This document shows, piece by piece, positions 50,159 to 58,977 of a stretch of DNA of 64,000 nucleotides (its first letter is position 1; every line of letters starts with the position of its first letter). A program made the position numbers and the translations under genes. The stretch lies in contig JAKOTR010000032.1 of assembly GCA_029776225.1 (NCBI GenBank), forward strand, positions 1-64,000, written 5' to 3'. The notes under the pieces were generated by a model that saw only the letters and a program-made list of their open reading frames with translations, was not told where the DNA came from and did no database searches. Origin of the DNA: Acidobacteriota bacterium. Lineage in GTDB: Bacteria; Acidobacteriota; Terriglobia; Bryobacterales; Bryobacteraceae.

Positions 50159-50371
50159 ATGGCATGCATGTTTGACCACAAGTGGAGCTGGCCGCGCAGG
50201 AGGGGCGGCAAGGATGTTCAGGTTTGTCTCCATTGCGGTGCGGAACGGGAATCCCGGGTGCGCTTCGACGGACCGCGCTACAGAAAAACCCAGGACGGGA
50301 TCCCGAACTTTTCCACCGCCAACGTCCGGTATCCGGAAAACCCGAGGACTGTACCAGCCACTGCCAGCTAG
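50159..50371 (+). CDS. Small putative zinc-ribbon protein
   Basis: The product has 70 residues; AGGAGGG precedes ATG 50159 by about 11 bp and a second ATG lies 9 bp on. It reads MFDHKWSWPRRRGGKDVQVC, then LHCGAERESRVRFDGPRYRK. The W-x-W-P-R-R and C-x-x-CGAER elements look like a small zinc-binding fold, perhaps metal held by His and three Cys. It is a good example of an uncharacterised small gene; a role in RNA or protein contact is only inference. Confidence 0.6.
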   Translation: MACMFDHKWSWPRRRGGKDVQVCLHCGAERESRVRFDGPRYRKTQDGIPNFSTANVRYPENPRTVPATAS

Positions 50372-50620
50372 TTTCCCGCGCACCGCGCACGCACGCCGTC
50401 CCCAAAGGAACGGTCGCGCGATGCCCGCGGAGCCGCGCCCGCAAGCGCCGACATTGCGGGCCGCGCCTTCGGTTGGCTCCGGAGCGCTCCGCGGGCTTCG
50501 CCCGGCGGGCCTCGTCGCTCCGCAGGAGGAGGCCCGCCGTTTCTACAGTCTAATCTAAACTCCCCGGGCCCAAGTTGCGTCACAATGGATAGGGGCCGGC
50601 GCCAGGCCGCCCCTCCATAT

Positions 50621-51559
50621 ATGTTCGGCATCCTTTCCTGCATTCGGGCTGCGGCGGTGTGCGCGCTCGCCAGCCTGACTGTGCCGGCCGCGGCGCAGGA
50701 GGTGGTTTTCCGCAGCGATTCGCGCCTGGTGGTCCTTCACGCCACCGTACTTGACAAGGACGGGAACCGCGTGACCGACCTCCCCAAGAGCGCTTTCCGT
50801 GTTTTCGAGAACGGGGTGGAACAGGAGCTCAAGATCTTCCGCCGCGAGGACGCCCCGGTCTCCCTCGGCTTTCTGATCGACGACAGCGGCAGCATGATTA
50901 ACCGGCGAGAGAAGGTCGCGGCGTCCGCCATGTCGCTGCTCCGCGCCTCGCACCCCGATGACGAGGGCTTCGTGGTCCACTTCAACGAAAAAACCTACCT
51001 CGACACAGAATTCACCACCGACCGCGCCAAACTCGAGCGCGGCCTCACGACCTTCGATTCCCGCGGCTCCACCGCCATGCGCGACGCCTTGCGCCTTGCG
51101 ATCGAGCACATGGACCGCCGGGCTTCCGAGGACAAGAAGGTGATCGTGGTGGTCACCGACGGCGAGGACAACACCAGCCGCGTCGACCGCGATTTCATCG
51201 TCAAAGCTGCCCAGCAAAGCGGTGTAATCATCTACGCCATCGGCCTGCTTACCGATATCCCGGACGAACGCACCGAAGCCGCCCGGCACGAGCTGGACGC
51301 CATCACCCGGGCCACCGGAGGCAGGGCGTATTACTTGAAAGACGTGAGCGAAGCGGACGCCGCCGCGCAGGAGATCGCGCGCGAAATCCGCGACCAGTAC
51401 ACGCTGGCCTACTCCCCGTCCGACACACGGCTCGACGGCTCATACCGCAGAATTCAGGTGTACGCCGGCCAGGACCTCGTCGTCCGCACGCGCAACGGCT
51501 ACTACGCGGGCGCCAAGAGCTCGGTCGAACTCAGAAGGGGCGCCGAACCGGCGCCGTAG
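50621..51559 (+). CDS. Secreted VWA-domain protein (acidobacterial VWFA type)
   Basis: The product has 312 residues from ATG 50621 (ATG 50585 adds 12). A signal peptide ends around AAAQ. A small beta domain (VVLHATVLDKDGNRV, FRVFENGVEQELKIF) precedes the VWA domain. That domain carries the MIDAS motif DDSGSM near residue 87, then GSTAMRDAL and VVVTDGEDNTS with the metal Asp. The C-terminal DQYTLAYSPSD segment is typical of the VWFA-related acidobacterial domain family. It probably binds metal and partner proteins in the periplasm. It converges on the deaminase gene; the stops are 27 bp apart. Confidence 0.85.
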   Translation: MFGILSCIRAAAVCALASLTVPAAAQEVVFRSDSRLVVLHATVLDKDGNRVTDLPKSAFRVFENGVEQELKIFRREDAPVSLGFLIDDSGSMINRREKVAASAMSLLRASHPDDEGFVVHFNEKTYLDTEFTTDRAKLERGLTTFDSRGSTAMRDALRLAIEHMDRRASEDKKVIVVVTDGEDNTSRVDRDFIVKAAQQSGVIIYAIGLLTDIPDERTEAARHELDAITRATGGRAYYLKDVSEADAAAQEIAREIRDQYTLAYSPSDTRLDGSYRRIQVYAGQDLVVRTRNGYYAGAKSSVELRRGAEPAP

Positions 51560-51585
51560 CGGCCGCGCGGTCCGCCGCCCGCGGC

Positions 51586-52494
51586 TCACTTGGTGAACGC
51601 ATACCGGAAGCCGTTTTCGGCAATCCCGCGCAGTTCGTCATCGGTGAAGCCGAAAACGCGCGCCGCCAGCTCGTATTCGTGCTCGAGCGTGGTGTGGAAC
51701 ATCGCCGGGTCATCTGTGCCCAGCACTATAGGCACGCCCGCCTCGTAAATCCGGCGCACCGGGTGGTCTTCGAGCCTCCGCACCGCGCCGGTCGCCACGT
51801 TACTGGAAATGCAGATTTCCAGGGGAATGTCCTTTTCGCGCAGGTACGCCAGCAACTCGGGATCTTTCGCCGCGTGGATTCCGTGCCCGATGCGTTGCGC
51901 GCCGAGCCGGACTGCCCCCCACACGGATGCCGGACCCGCCGTCTCCCCGGCGTGAATGGTGAGGTTCAACCCCGCCTCGCGCGCGAAATCGAAGACGCCG
52001 GCGAACCACTCCACGGGCCCGCGCCTTTCATCACCGCCGATCCCAAACGCCACCACACCGCTTCCCGCCCGCGCGGCCGCCAGCTTCGCCACCTTCATCG
52101 CATGCTCCGGCCCAAGCTGCCGGATCGCGTCCAGAATCCAGCGCACCTTGACCGGGGAACGCGCCGCTTCCTCGCAAAGCGCGTCGTAAATCGGCGCGAA
52201 ATCCTGGTTTCTGGAAAGAATCACGCCGGCCGAGATCGTGATCTCCGCGTACCGTACGTTCTGCGCCGCCAGTTTATCCAGCAACCGCCGCGCAATCAGC
52301 GCGTAATCGGACGGGCGGCGTAAGTGCGCGACAATCCACTTATAGCTTTCGATAAACTCCGCGAAGTTCCTGTAACGGTATCGCGCGCGCACCTGCCCGG
52401 CCATAAGCGACGGATTCAACTCGCACATTGTTTCCGGCTCTACCGAACCCTCTAGGTGAAGGTGCAGCTCCGCTTTGGGCAGAGTGTGAACCAT
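51586..52494 (-). CDS. add: Adenosine deaminase
   Basis: The product has 302 residues from ATG 52494 (a GTG directly before it is possible). Metal and catalytic motifs are in order: AELHLHLEGS with the zinc His pair, HAGETAG with zinc His and catalytic Glu, GHGIHA, and GTDDPAMF with the zinc Asp. That is the adenosine/adenine deaminase signature. Length is a little shorter than E. coli Add; the AMP-deaminase N-terminal extension is absent. It deaminates adenosine (or adenine) in purine salvage. It diverges from glgB with 76 bp between the starts. Confidence 0.9.
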   Translation of the reverse strand: MVHTLPKAELHLHLEGSVEPETMCELNPSLMAGQVRARYRYRNFAEFIESYKWIVAHLRRPSDYALIARRLLDKLAAQNVRYAEITISAGVILSRNQDFAPIYDALCEEAARSPVKVRWILDAIRQLGPEHAMKVAKLAAARAGSGVVAFGIGGDERRGPVEWFAGVFDFAREAGLNLTIHAGETAGPASVWGAVRLGAQRIGHGIHAAKDPELLAYLREKDIPLEICISSNVATGAVRRLEDHPVRRIYEAGVPIVLGTDDPAMFHTTLEHEYELAARVFGFTDDELRGIAENGFRYAFTK

Positions 52495-52570
52495 CACACC
52501 AATCCTGCCATAATGAGAGCACGCAATACGAAATCCTGAGATTTAAGGGCGCGGAGGATGTTGGTTTTTC

Positions 52571-54739
52571 ATGACGCGTGAGGAGATTGAAGCGGTCACA
52601 GGCGGATACCACGGCGACGCATTCCGTATTCTCGGACCCCATGTTGTTGACCGGAAGAAGCCCCGCTGGGAGGTGCGGGCATTTCTGCCGCAGGCCGAGG
52701 AGGCCGCCGTCATCGTCGATGGCGGGGCGCGGCCGATGAGGAAAGAGCATTCGGCGGGCTTCTACGTGGCGTCGCTCGACGGCGAACCCAGGCCGTACAG
52801 GCTGTGCGCCCGGCTCTGGGGCGGCGGAACGGTGGAATTCGAGGATCCCTACCGCTTTCCCCTCCTGCTCTCCGATTTCGAGCTGCATCTGTGCAGCGAA
52901 GGCACGCACTATGAGAGTTACCGCTCGCTCGGCGCGCACATCACCGAAGTGGACGGAGTGAAGGGCGTCCGCTTCGCGGTGTGGGCGCCCAACGCGGAAG
53001 TGGTGACGGTGGTCGGCGACTTCAACGACTGGGACGTGCGCCGCCACCCCATGCGCCACCGCAACGGCGGCATCTGGGAGATTTTCGTGCCCGGCCTGAC
53101 ACAGGGCTGCAAGTACAAGTACTTCGTGCGCTCCCGCTTCCACGGCTACCAGCAGATGAAAATGGACCCCTATGCCTTCTACTGCGAAACGCCGCCGAAA
53201 TCCGCTGCGATCGTCTGGGACGTCGACTCCTACGAGTGGGGCGACAGCGAGTGGATGGAAACGCGAGCGAAGACCGACTGGCTGAAGAGCCCCATCTCCA
53301 TCTACGAGGTGCACCTGGAATCCTGGCTGCGCGGGCCGCACAACCAGATGCTCACCTACCGCGAGCTCGCCGTTTCGCTGGTCGAGTACGTGAAAAAAAT
53401 GGGCTACACCCACGTCCAGTTCATGCCCATCATGGAATATCCGTACTCCGGCTCCTGGGGCTACCAGGTCATCGGCTACTACGCCCCCACTTCGCGTTTC
53501 GGAACGCCGGAGGATTTCATGTACCTGGTGGATTCGTTCCATCAGGCCGGCATAGGCGTGATCATTGATTGGGTGCCCGCACACTTCCCCAAGGATGCGC
53601 ACGGCCTGGCCTACTTCGACGGCACCTCGCTTTACGAACACGCCGATCCGCGCAAGGGCGAGCACCGCGACTGGGGAACAAAGATTTTCAACTACGGCCG
53701 CAACGAAGTGCGCGCGTTCCTCATCTCAAACGCCCTGTTCTGGCTGAAGAAGTACCACATTGACGGCCTGCGCGTGGACGCCGTCGCCTCCATGCTGTAT
53801 CTCGACTACTCCCGCAAACCGGGCGAATGGATTCCCAACGCTTTCGGCGGCCGCGAAAACCTGGAGGCCATCGACTTTCTCCGCCGCTTCAATGAACTGG
53901 CGCACCAGGTGCCGGGGGCCTTCACCGTCGCCGAGGAATCCACCGCGTTCCCCGGCGTCTCAAAGCCGGTCTACACGGGTGGTCTTGGCTTCACCATGAA
54001 GTGGAACATGGGCTGGATGCATGACATGCTGCGGTATTTCTCCAAGGATCCCGTGCACCGACGCTTCCATCACAACGACATTACCTTCAGCTTGCTGTAC
54101 GCCTTCCATGAAAACTTCGTGCTGCCCATCTCTCACGATGAGGTCGTTCACGGAAAGCGGTCCCTGCTGAGCAAGATGCCCGGCGACGAGTGGCAGCGCT
54201 TCGCCAACGTCCGCGCGTTCCTTTCTTACATGTACGGGCACCCCGGGAAAAAGCTGCTGTTCATGGGCTCGGAAATCGGCCAGTACGAGGAGTGGAATTA
54301 CAACTCGGGCGTGCGCTGGGAGCTGCTGACGTTCGATTATCACCGCAAGCTTCAGACGCTGGTCCGCGAGCTGAACCGCCTCTACACTTCCGAGCCGGCG
54401 CTTTACGAAATCGACTATCACTGGAGCGGGTTTGAATGGGTGGATTTTCACGACGTGGACCACTCCATCATTGCGTTCCTGCGCCGCGCCGACGATCCCA
54501 ACGACACACTGCTGTTCTGCTGCAACTTTACACCCGTCCCGCATCACAACTACCGCTTCGGAGTGCCCTCGGCGGGGTTCTACAAGGAAATCTTCAACAG
54601 CGATGCGGAGATGTTCGGCGGCAGCAACATGGGGAATCGCGGAGGCGTCCCGTCGCTGCCCGTGCCGGCTCACGGGAAAGACAACAGCATTGCGATCACG
54701 CTGCCGCCGCTGGCGGTGGTTGTATTCAAGAAACAGTAG
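52571..54739 (+). CDS. glgB: 1,4-alpha-glucan branching enzyme
   Basis: The product has 722 residues, the usual size of GlgB. The N-terminal CBM48 domain (residues about 20-230, [39 protein letters not shown]) is followed by the GH13 barrel: [34 protein letters not shown] with nucleophile Asp, VAEESTAFP with acid/base Glu, and [12 protein letters not shown] with the transition-state Asp. The C-terminal beta domain ends with a VVVFKK-type strand. It transfers glucan chains to make alpha-1,6 branches in glycogen. The 65-bp gap to an FAD enzyme may make it the first gene of that transcript. Confidence 0.97.
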   Translation: MTREEIEAVTGGYHGDAFRILGPHVVDRKKPRWEVRAFLPQAEEAAVIVDGGARPMRKEHSAGFYVASLDGEPRPYRLCARLWGGGTVEFEDPYRFPLLLSDFELHLCSEGTHYESYRSLGAHITEVDGVKGVRFAVWAPNAEVVTVVGDFNDWDVRRHPMRHRNGGIWEIFVPGLTQGCKYKYFVRSRFHGYQQMKMDPYAFYCETPPKSAAIVWDVDSYEWGDSEWMETRAKTDWLKSPISIYEVHLESWLRGPHNQMLTYRELAVSLVEYVKKMGYTHVQFMPIMEYPYSGSWGYQVIGYYAPTSRFGTPEDFMYLVDSFHQAGIGVIIDWVPAHFPKDAHGLAYFDGTSLYEHADPRKGEHRDWGTKIFNYGRNEVRAFLISNALFWLKKYHIDGLRVDAVASMLYLDYSRKPGEWIPNAFGGRENLEAIDFLRRFNELAHQVPGAFTVAEESTAFPGVSKPVYTGGLGFTMKWNMGWMHDMLRYFSKDPVHRRFHHNDITFSLLYAFHENFVLPISHDEVVHGKRSLLSKMPGDEWQRFANVRAFLSYMYGHPGKKLLFMGSEIGQYEEWNYNSGVRWELLTFDYHRKLQTLVRELNRLYTSEPALYEIDYHWSGFEWVDFHDVDHSIIAFLRRADDPNDTLLFCCNFTPVPHHNYRFGVPSAGFYKEIFNSDAEMFGGSNMGNRGGVPSLPVPAHGKDNSIAITLPPLAVVVFKKQ

Positions 54740-54803
54740 AGTCTGCGCCAGTCCGCTCGATGGAGGCGGTCCGGCGCAAGATTGCCGCGTTGGAAATTGA
54801 GTT

Positions 54804-56384
54804 ATGCCGCAGATCTGGGACGTAATTATCGTCGGCGGGGGTCATAACGGTCTGGTAGCCGCCGCGTACCTGGCAGGCGCGGGCCGCAAGGTGCTCGTGC
54901 TCGAGCGCCGCGAGCTGATTGGCGGCTGCGCGGTGACCGAGGAGGTCTGGCCCGGTTATCGCGTCTCCACCGCCGCCTACCTGGTGAGCCTCATGCAGGA
55001 GCAAATCGTGCGCGACCTGCGGCTGCACGATTTCGGCTACCGGGTGGACCCCAAGGATCCCGCATTTTTCTCCGTCTTCCCCGACGGCCGCCATCTGTTC
55101 ATGTGGCAGGACCGCAAGCGGACGCTGGAGGAGATCCGGAAATTCTCGCCCCACGATGCCGCCGTCTACCCGGACTACGAAGAGCACCTGGAGCGGCTCG
55201 CGCGCATCGTCGAGTTCCTGCTGTTGAAAACGCCGCCGCAGTTCCCTCCGAACGGTCTTCTCGATCTGCCGGACTACCTCAAGTTTGCCGCGCGCCTCTA
55301 CCGTTTCAACCGCTCCGAGATGGCCGATCTCGTCAAGGTGTTCACGCAGAGCGCCGCCGACTTTCTCGACGGCTGGTTCGAGTCGGACGAGGTCAAGGTG
55401 ACCCTTGCCACCGACGGAGTCATCGGCGCCAACGGCGGCCCATGCTCGCCCGGAACGGCGTATATCCTGCTGCATCACTGCATGGGAGGCGCCGGCGGCC
55501 ATCGCGGCCTGTGGGGATTCGTCCGCGGCGGAATGGGGGCGCTTACGCAAGCGCTCGCCGCTTCGGCTGAAAGCCGCGGCGCGGTGATTCGCACCAACGC
55601 CGAAGTCGCACGCATCATCGTGCGCAAGGGCGAGGCGCGCGGCGTCGTGCTGGCAAGCGGCGAGGAGATCCTGTCGACGATGGTCGCCTCCAACCTCGAT
55701 CCGCGCCGCACGTTCCTGAAGCTGATCGACGCCGCCGAGCTCGATCCCGATTTCGCCGCCGCCATCCGCCGCTACCGCAGCGAGGGCACCTCGCTGAAGA
55801 TCAACCTCGCGCTCTCGGGCCTGCCCGAGTTCACTGCTTTGCCCGGCGCGCCCGGCCCGCAGCACCGCGCGACAATGCACATATGCCCGTCCATGGAATA
55901 CGTCGAGCGCGCCTGGGACGACGCCAAGTACGGCTACCCCTCCAGGCAGCCCTTGCTCGAACTCACCATTCCCACCATGTACGATTCCTCGCTTGCGCCG
56001 CCGGGGAAACACATCATGGGCATTTTTCTCCAGTACGCGCCGTACACCCTGCGCGAAGGCTCCTGGGACGAGCTGCGCGAGCCCTACACCCGGCATGTGC
56101 TGGATCTCATCGCCGCGTACGCGCCCAACATTCACTCGATCATCGAAAACGTGCAGACGCTCACGCCGCTCGACCTCGAACGCCGCTTCGGCCTCACCGG
56201 GGGCAACATCTTCCACGGAGAGATGAGCCTCGATCAGATGTTCTTCATGCGGCCGGTGGCAGGCTGGGCGCGCTACCGGACTCCGATACGGAATTTGTAC
56301 CTCTGCGGTTCCGGCGCGCATCCCGGAGGCGGCGTGATGGGCGCTCCCGGCTACAACGCAGCCCGCGAAATGCTGCGCGCTTGA
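54804..56384 (+). CDS. FAD-dependent oxidoreductase, phytoene-dehydrogenase-like (PYROXD2-type)
   Basis: The product has 526 residues. The Rossmann FAD motif is VIIVGGGHNGLVAAAYLAGA, then ERRELIGGCAVTEE. Sequence resembles the CrtI/PYROXD2 superfamily (YRVSTAAYLVSLMQEQIVRD; late GGNIFHGEMSLDQMFFMRP; GSGAHPGGGVMGAPGYNAA). Bacterial PYROXD2-type enzymes have unclear substrates; carotenoid desaturases are relatives but usually carry a different C-terminal helix and lie in carotenoid operons, not seen here. No signal or TM segment. Confidence 0.85.
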   Translation: MPQIWDVIIVGGGHNGLVAAAYLAGAGRKVLVLERRELIGGCAVTEEVWPGYRVSTAAYLVSLMQEQIVRDLRLHDFGYRVDPKDPAFFSVFPDGRHLFMWQDRKRTLEEIRKFSPHDAAVYPDYEEHLERLARIVEFLLLKTPPQFPPNGLLDLPDYLKFAARLYRFNRSEMADLVKVFTQSAADFLDGWFESDEVKVTLATDGVIGANGGPCSPGTAYILLHHCMGGAGGHRGLWGFVRGGMGALTQALAASAESRGAVIRTNAEVARIIVRKGEARGVVLASGEEILSTMVASNLDPRRTFLKLIDAAELDPDFAAAIRRYRSEGTSLKINLALSGLPEFTALPGAPGPQHRATMHICPSMEYVERAWDDAKYGYPSRQPLLELTIPTMYDSSLAPPGKHIMGIFLQYAPYTLREGSWDELREPYTRHVLDLIAAYAPNIHSIIENVQTLTPLDLERRFGLTGGNIFHGEMSLDQMFFMRPVAGWARYRTPIRNLYLCGSGAHPGGGVMGAPGYNAAREMLRA

Positions 56385-56469
56385 TCTCTCTTGCGCGGCA
56401 ATCCGCTTCCACCGGCTGATAAGATGGATGATTGCTAATCTGGGATAACAACGGAGGGAAGCTGGAAGG

Positions 56470-56802
56470 ATGAAAGCGGCGCAGATTGGTGTGGCGTGCC
56501 TGGCGCTGATATTGTTTGCGGCGGCTGCGGTGCAGAAGAGCAAGAATGCCGGGGATGTTGAGCGCGGCAAGGCGGTATTCGAACAGTGCGCGATGTGCCA
56601 TAGCACTACCAGCACCGAAAAAGGTATCGGCCCCGGGCTCAAAGGTCTCTTCAAACGGCAAAAACTGGCGAACGGGAAGAAGGTGACCGAAGCGAATGTG
56701 ATGGAGCAAATCGACGAGGGCGGTGCCGGGATGCCCGCGTATGCGGATATGCTTTCGCCCGAAGAGAAACGCAACCTGCTCGCGTATTTGAAGACGCTTT
56801 AA
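56470..56802 (+). CDS. Cytochrome c, class I
   Basis: The product has 110 residues. GGAGGGAAGCTGG precedes ATG 56470. An N-terminal hydrophobic stretch (VACLALILFAAAAV) exports or anchors it. The single heme site CAMCH follows GKAVFEQ at about residue 38, and the distal Met is in GGAGMPAYADMLS. C-terminal ERNLLAYLKTL-type helix is typical of small class I periplasmic cytochromes. It would carry one electron in the periplasm. Confidence 0.9.
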   Translation: MKAAQIGVACLALILFAAAAVQKSKNAGDVERGKAVFEQCAMCHSTTSTEKGIGPGLKGLFKRQKLANGKKVTEANVMEQIDEGGAGMPAYADMLSPEEKRNLLAYLKTL

Positions 56803-56902
56803 CCCACCGTCGCCGCGCCGGGATTGCCGCGCGGCAGGACCCGTAACACGATCCGCCTGCATAGGATAGAATGAACTTCTGCCCTCAAAAAAGGCGGCGT
56901 TT

Positions 56903-57205
56903 ATGCGTGTATTCTGCGCTTTCGTGCTCTTTGGATTCCTGCTGACGGCGCTTCAACCGGCATTCGCGCAAGAGGATTCGGACGATGTCCTGTATGACCG
57001 TGTCCGCCTGCGCCTGGCTTCGAGCCGCGACGTACGGGCCGCCATCGACGTCGAGGTGAAGGACGCGGTGGTGACTCTGCGCGGCAAAGTCTCCGAGGAG
57101 AAGCAGAAAAGCAGCGCCGAGAAGATCGCCCGCAAGACCAAAGGCGTGAAAAAAGTGATCAACGAGATCGTTGTGGAGGCCCCGCCCAAGCCTCCCGCGT
57201 CGTAG
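56903..57205 (+). CDS. BON-domain periplasmic protein
   Basis: The product has 100 residues with a cleavable signal (FVLFGFLLTALQPAFAQ). The BON domain reads DDVLYDRVRLRLASSRDVRA, AIDVEVKDAVVTLRGKVSEE, and VKKVINEIVVEAP, the alpha-beta-beta-alpha-beta fold with the conserved Gly in LRGKV. BON domains associate with phospholipid membranes. OsmY is a two-domain relative; this has one. Confidence 0.85.
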   Translation: MRVFCAFVLFGFLLTALQPAFAQEDSDDVLYDRVRLRLASSRDVRAAIDVEVKDAVVTLRGKVSEEKQKSSAEKIARKTKGVKKVINEIVVEAPPKPPAS

Positions 57206-57303
57206 CCCGGGGTGCTCTGCCATCACCTCCCTGCGCCGCGACCCGGCGGCAAAACGCCCATCCCGGCTTTCTTGACCGCAAAAGCCTGCGGCCTGCTCAG
57301 GGG

Positions 57304-58806
57304 CTACTTGAATTCAAGTCTGTAGAGTTCGAAAAGATCCACGGTGTGGCGCCCCGGATTGTCGTACCGGTGTTCCGCCAGCAGGGCGTTGGCGCGGGAC
57401 CGCAATTCGGCCGCCGCCCTTCCTCGCTTCTCCCGTTCTAAGAGGTACGCGTAGTTCTGCAGGCAGGCAGCGGCCCGGAAGTGCTCGCCCCCGAATTTGT
57501 CGTAGATGGCGATCGCGCGCTGGAAAAGCTCTTCGGCCGGCTCGTAGCGGCCCGCCCGGACGTAGGTGACGGCGAGGTTCTGGGCGGAGTCGGCTACGCG
57601 TGGATGGTCGGGCCCGAGGACACGCTCCACCATGCGGAGCGCCTCGGTGAGCACGCGCTCGCTTTCCACGTAATCCCCGCGTTCGGCGGCAAGGCGGCCG
57701 ACGTTGTTCAGGGTCGAGGCGGTGAGCGTGTGGCCGGCGCCGAAAGCCACCTGCGTGATTTCGAGCGCGCGCCGGTAAAGCGATTCGGCCTCCTCGTAAC
57801 GGCCCTGCTTTTCGCAAAGCAAGGCCAGGTTGTTGAGCGAGGTGGCGATGGCCGGATCGCCCGGCGCGAGAGCCCGCTCGCGGATGGCGATTGCGCGGCG
57901 CAGGAGCTGAGCGGCTTTGGAATACTTGCCTTCGTCGCTGTACAACGCCGCCATATTGTTGAGCACGGCAGCGACCAGGGGATGGTCGGGGCCAAAGCGC
58001 TTTTCGCGGGAGGCCAGCGCCTGGCGGTACAGGCGTTCGGCTTCGATGAATTTGCCCTGCTGGTGGTACAGATAAGCGATGTTATTGAGGGTGAGCGCGA
58101 GGTTGTCGTCGTTGGGGTCAAGCGTCTTTCGCTGGATTTCGAGCGCCTGGGTGTAGAGCCGTTCAGCCTCCGGGATCCGCCTCTGGAAAGCATAGAGGGC
58201 GCCGAGGTTGACTATGGTTTTCGCGGTCTCCGGATGGTCCGGGCCGCTCAGGCGCCGCCGCTCGTCGAGAGCCCGCAGGCAGAATTCCTCTGCCCGCTTG
58301 TAATCGCCCATATCGGTGTAAAGCGCGCAGAGGTTATTGAGGGTCGAGGCAATGCTGGCGTTGGAAGAACCCGGGGTTTTCCAGACGGCCAGCGAATCGA
58401 GGTAGGATTCTTCGGCCTCCGCAAACCGAGCCTGGCTGTGGTAAAGCGAACCGAGGCTGTTCAGCGTTACGGCCATCGCGGAACTGCCGGCCATGCCGCC
58501 TTTCTCGCACGCCTCCCGCGCGCGAAGAAAAGCCTGTTCGGCCTCCAGGTTGCGAGACTGTGCGCTCAAAGACGCCCCGAGACCATTCAGCGCGATCACC
58601 AGCCGTGCGGTGATTCGTCCGTCTTTCTCCAACTCCCTGACGGCGCTCCGCCACGCGCCTTCGGCTTCGGCGTGTTTTCCCTGTTGGGAGTATTGGGCAG
58701 CCTGTTTAGCAAATTTTTCGAAATCCTCTGCTGCTTGCGCTTGGGCCGCTGCGCCGCACAGCGCGAAAAGGCACACTGCGAGCGTGGCGCCTTGTTTCTG
58801 GAACAC
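57304..58806 (-). CDS. TPR (kinesin-light-chain-type) protein
   Basis: The product has 500 residues; GTG 58806 is chosen because AGGAGG lies 5 bp upstream and a signal peptide follows (ATLAVCLFALCGAAAQAQA). About nine or ten 42-residue TPRs of the TPR_10/12 type fill the protein; each contains a pattern such as LNNLCALYTDMGDYKRAEEF and ALEIQRKTLDPNDDNLALTL. These scaffold protein contacts. A long in-frame region upstream of the start contains no credible signal. It diverges from the propeller gene. Confidence 0.85.
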   Translation of the reverse strand: MFQKQGATLAVCLFALCGAAAQAQAAEDFEKFAKQAAQYSQQGKHAEAEGAWRSAVRELEKDGRITARLVIALNGLGASLSAQSRNLEAEQAFLRAREACEKGGMAGSSAMAVTLNSLGSLYHSQARFAEAEESYLDSLAVWKTPGSSNASIASTLNNLCALYTDMGDYKRAEEFCLRALDERRRLSGPDHPETAKTIVNLGALYAFQRRIPEAERLYTQALEIQRKTLDPNDDNLALTLNNIAYLYHQQGKFIEAERLYRQALASREKRFGPDHPLVAAVLNNMAALYSDEGKYSKAAQLLRRAIAIRERALAPGDPAIATSLNNLALLCEKQGRYEEAESLYRRALEITQVAFGAGHTLTASTLNNVGRLAAERGDYVESERVLTEALRMVERVLGPDHPRVADSAQNLAVTYVRAGRYEPAEELFQRAIAIYDKFGGEHFRAAACLQNYAYLLEREKRGRAAAELRSRANALLAEHRYDNPGRHTVDLFELYRLEFK

Positions 58807-58977
58807 TTTGCCTCCTCTGACGTTGAAGTACAAGCGCCGACAACGACGTTCTGCTGGTTGCGCGTGGGGTCTGTGCGCCGCCGGAGTTCGCTGTTGTAAA
58901 AGGTAAGACGAACGAGGGCGCGTTTTGTTCTGAAAAAAATTCAACGACGGCGAACTGTTAGGCGATAAAGTGTTAGC

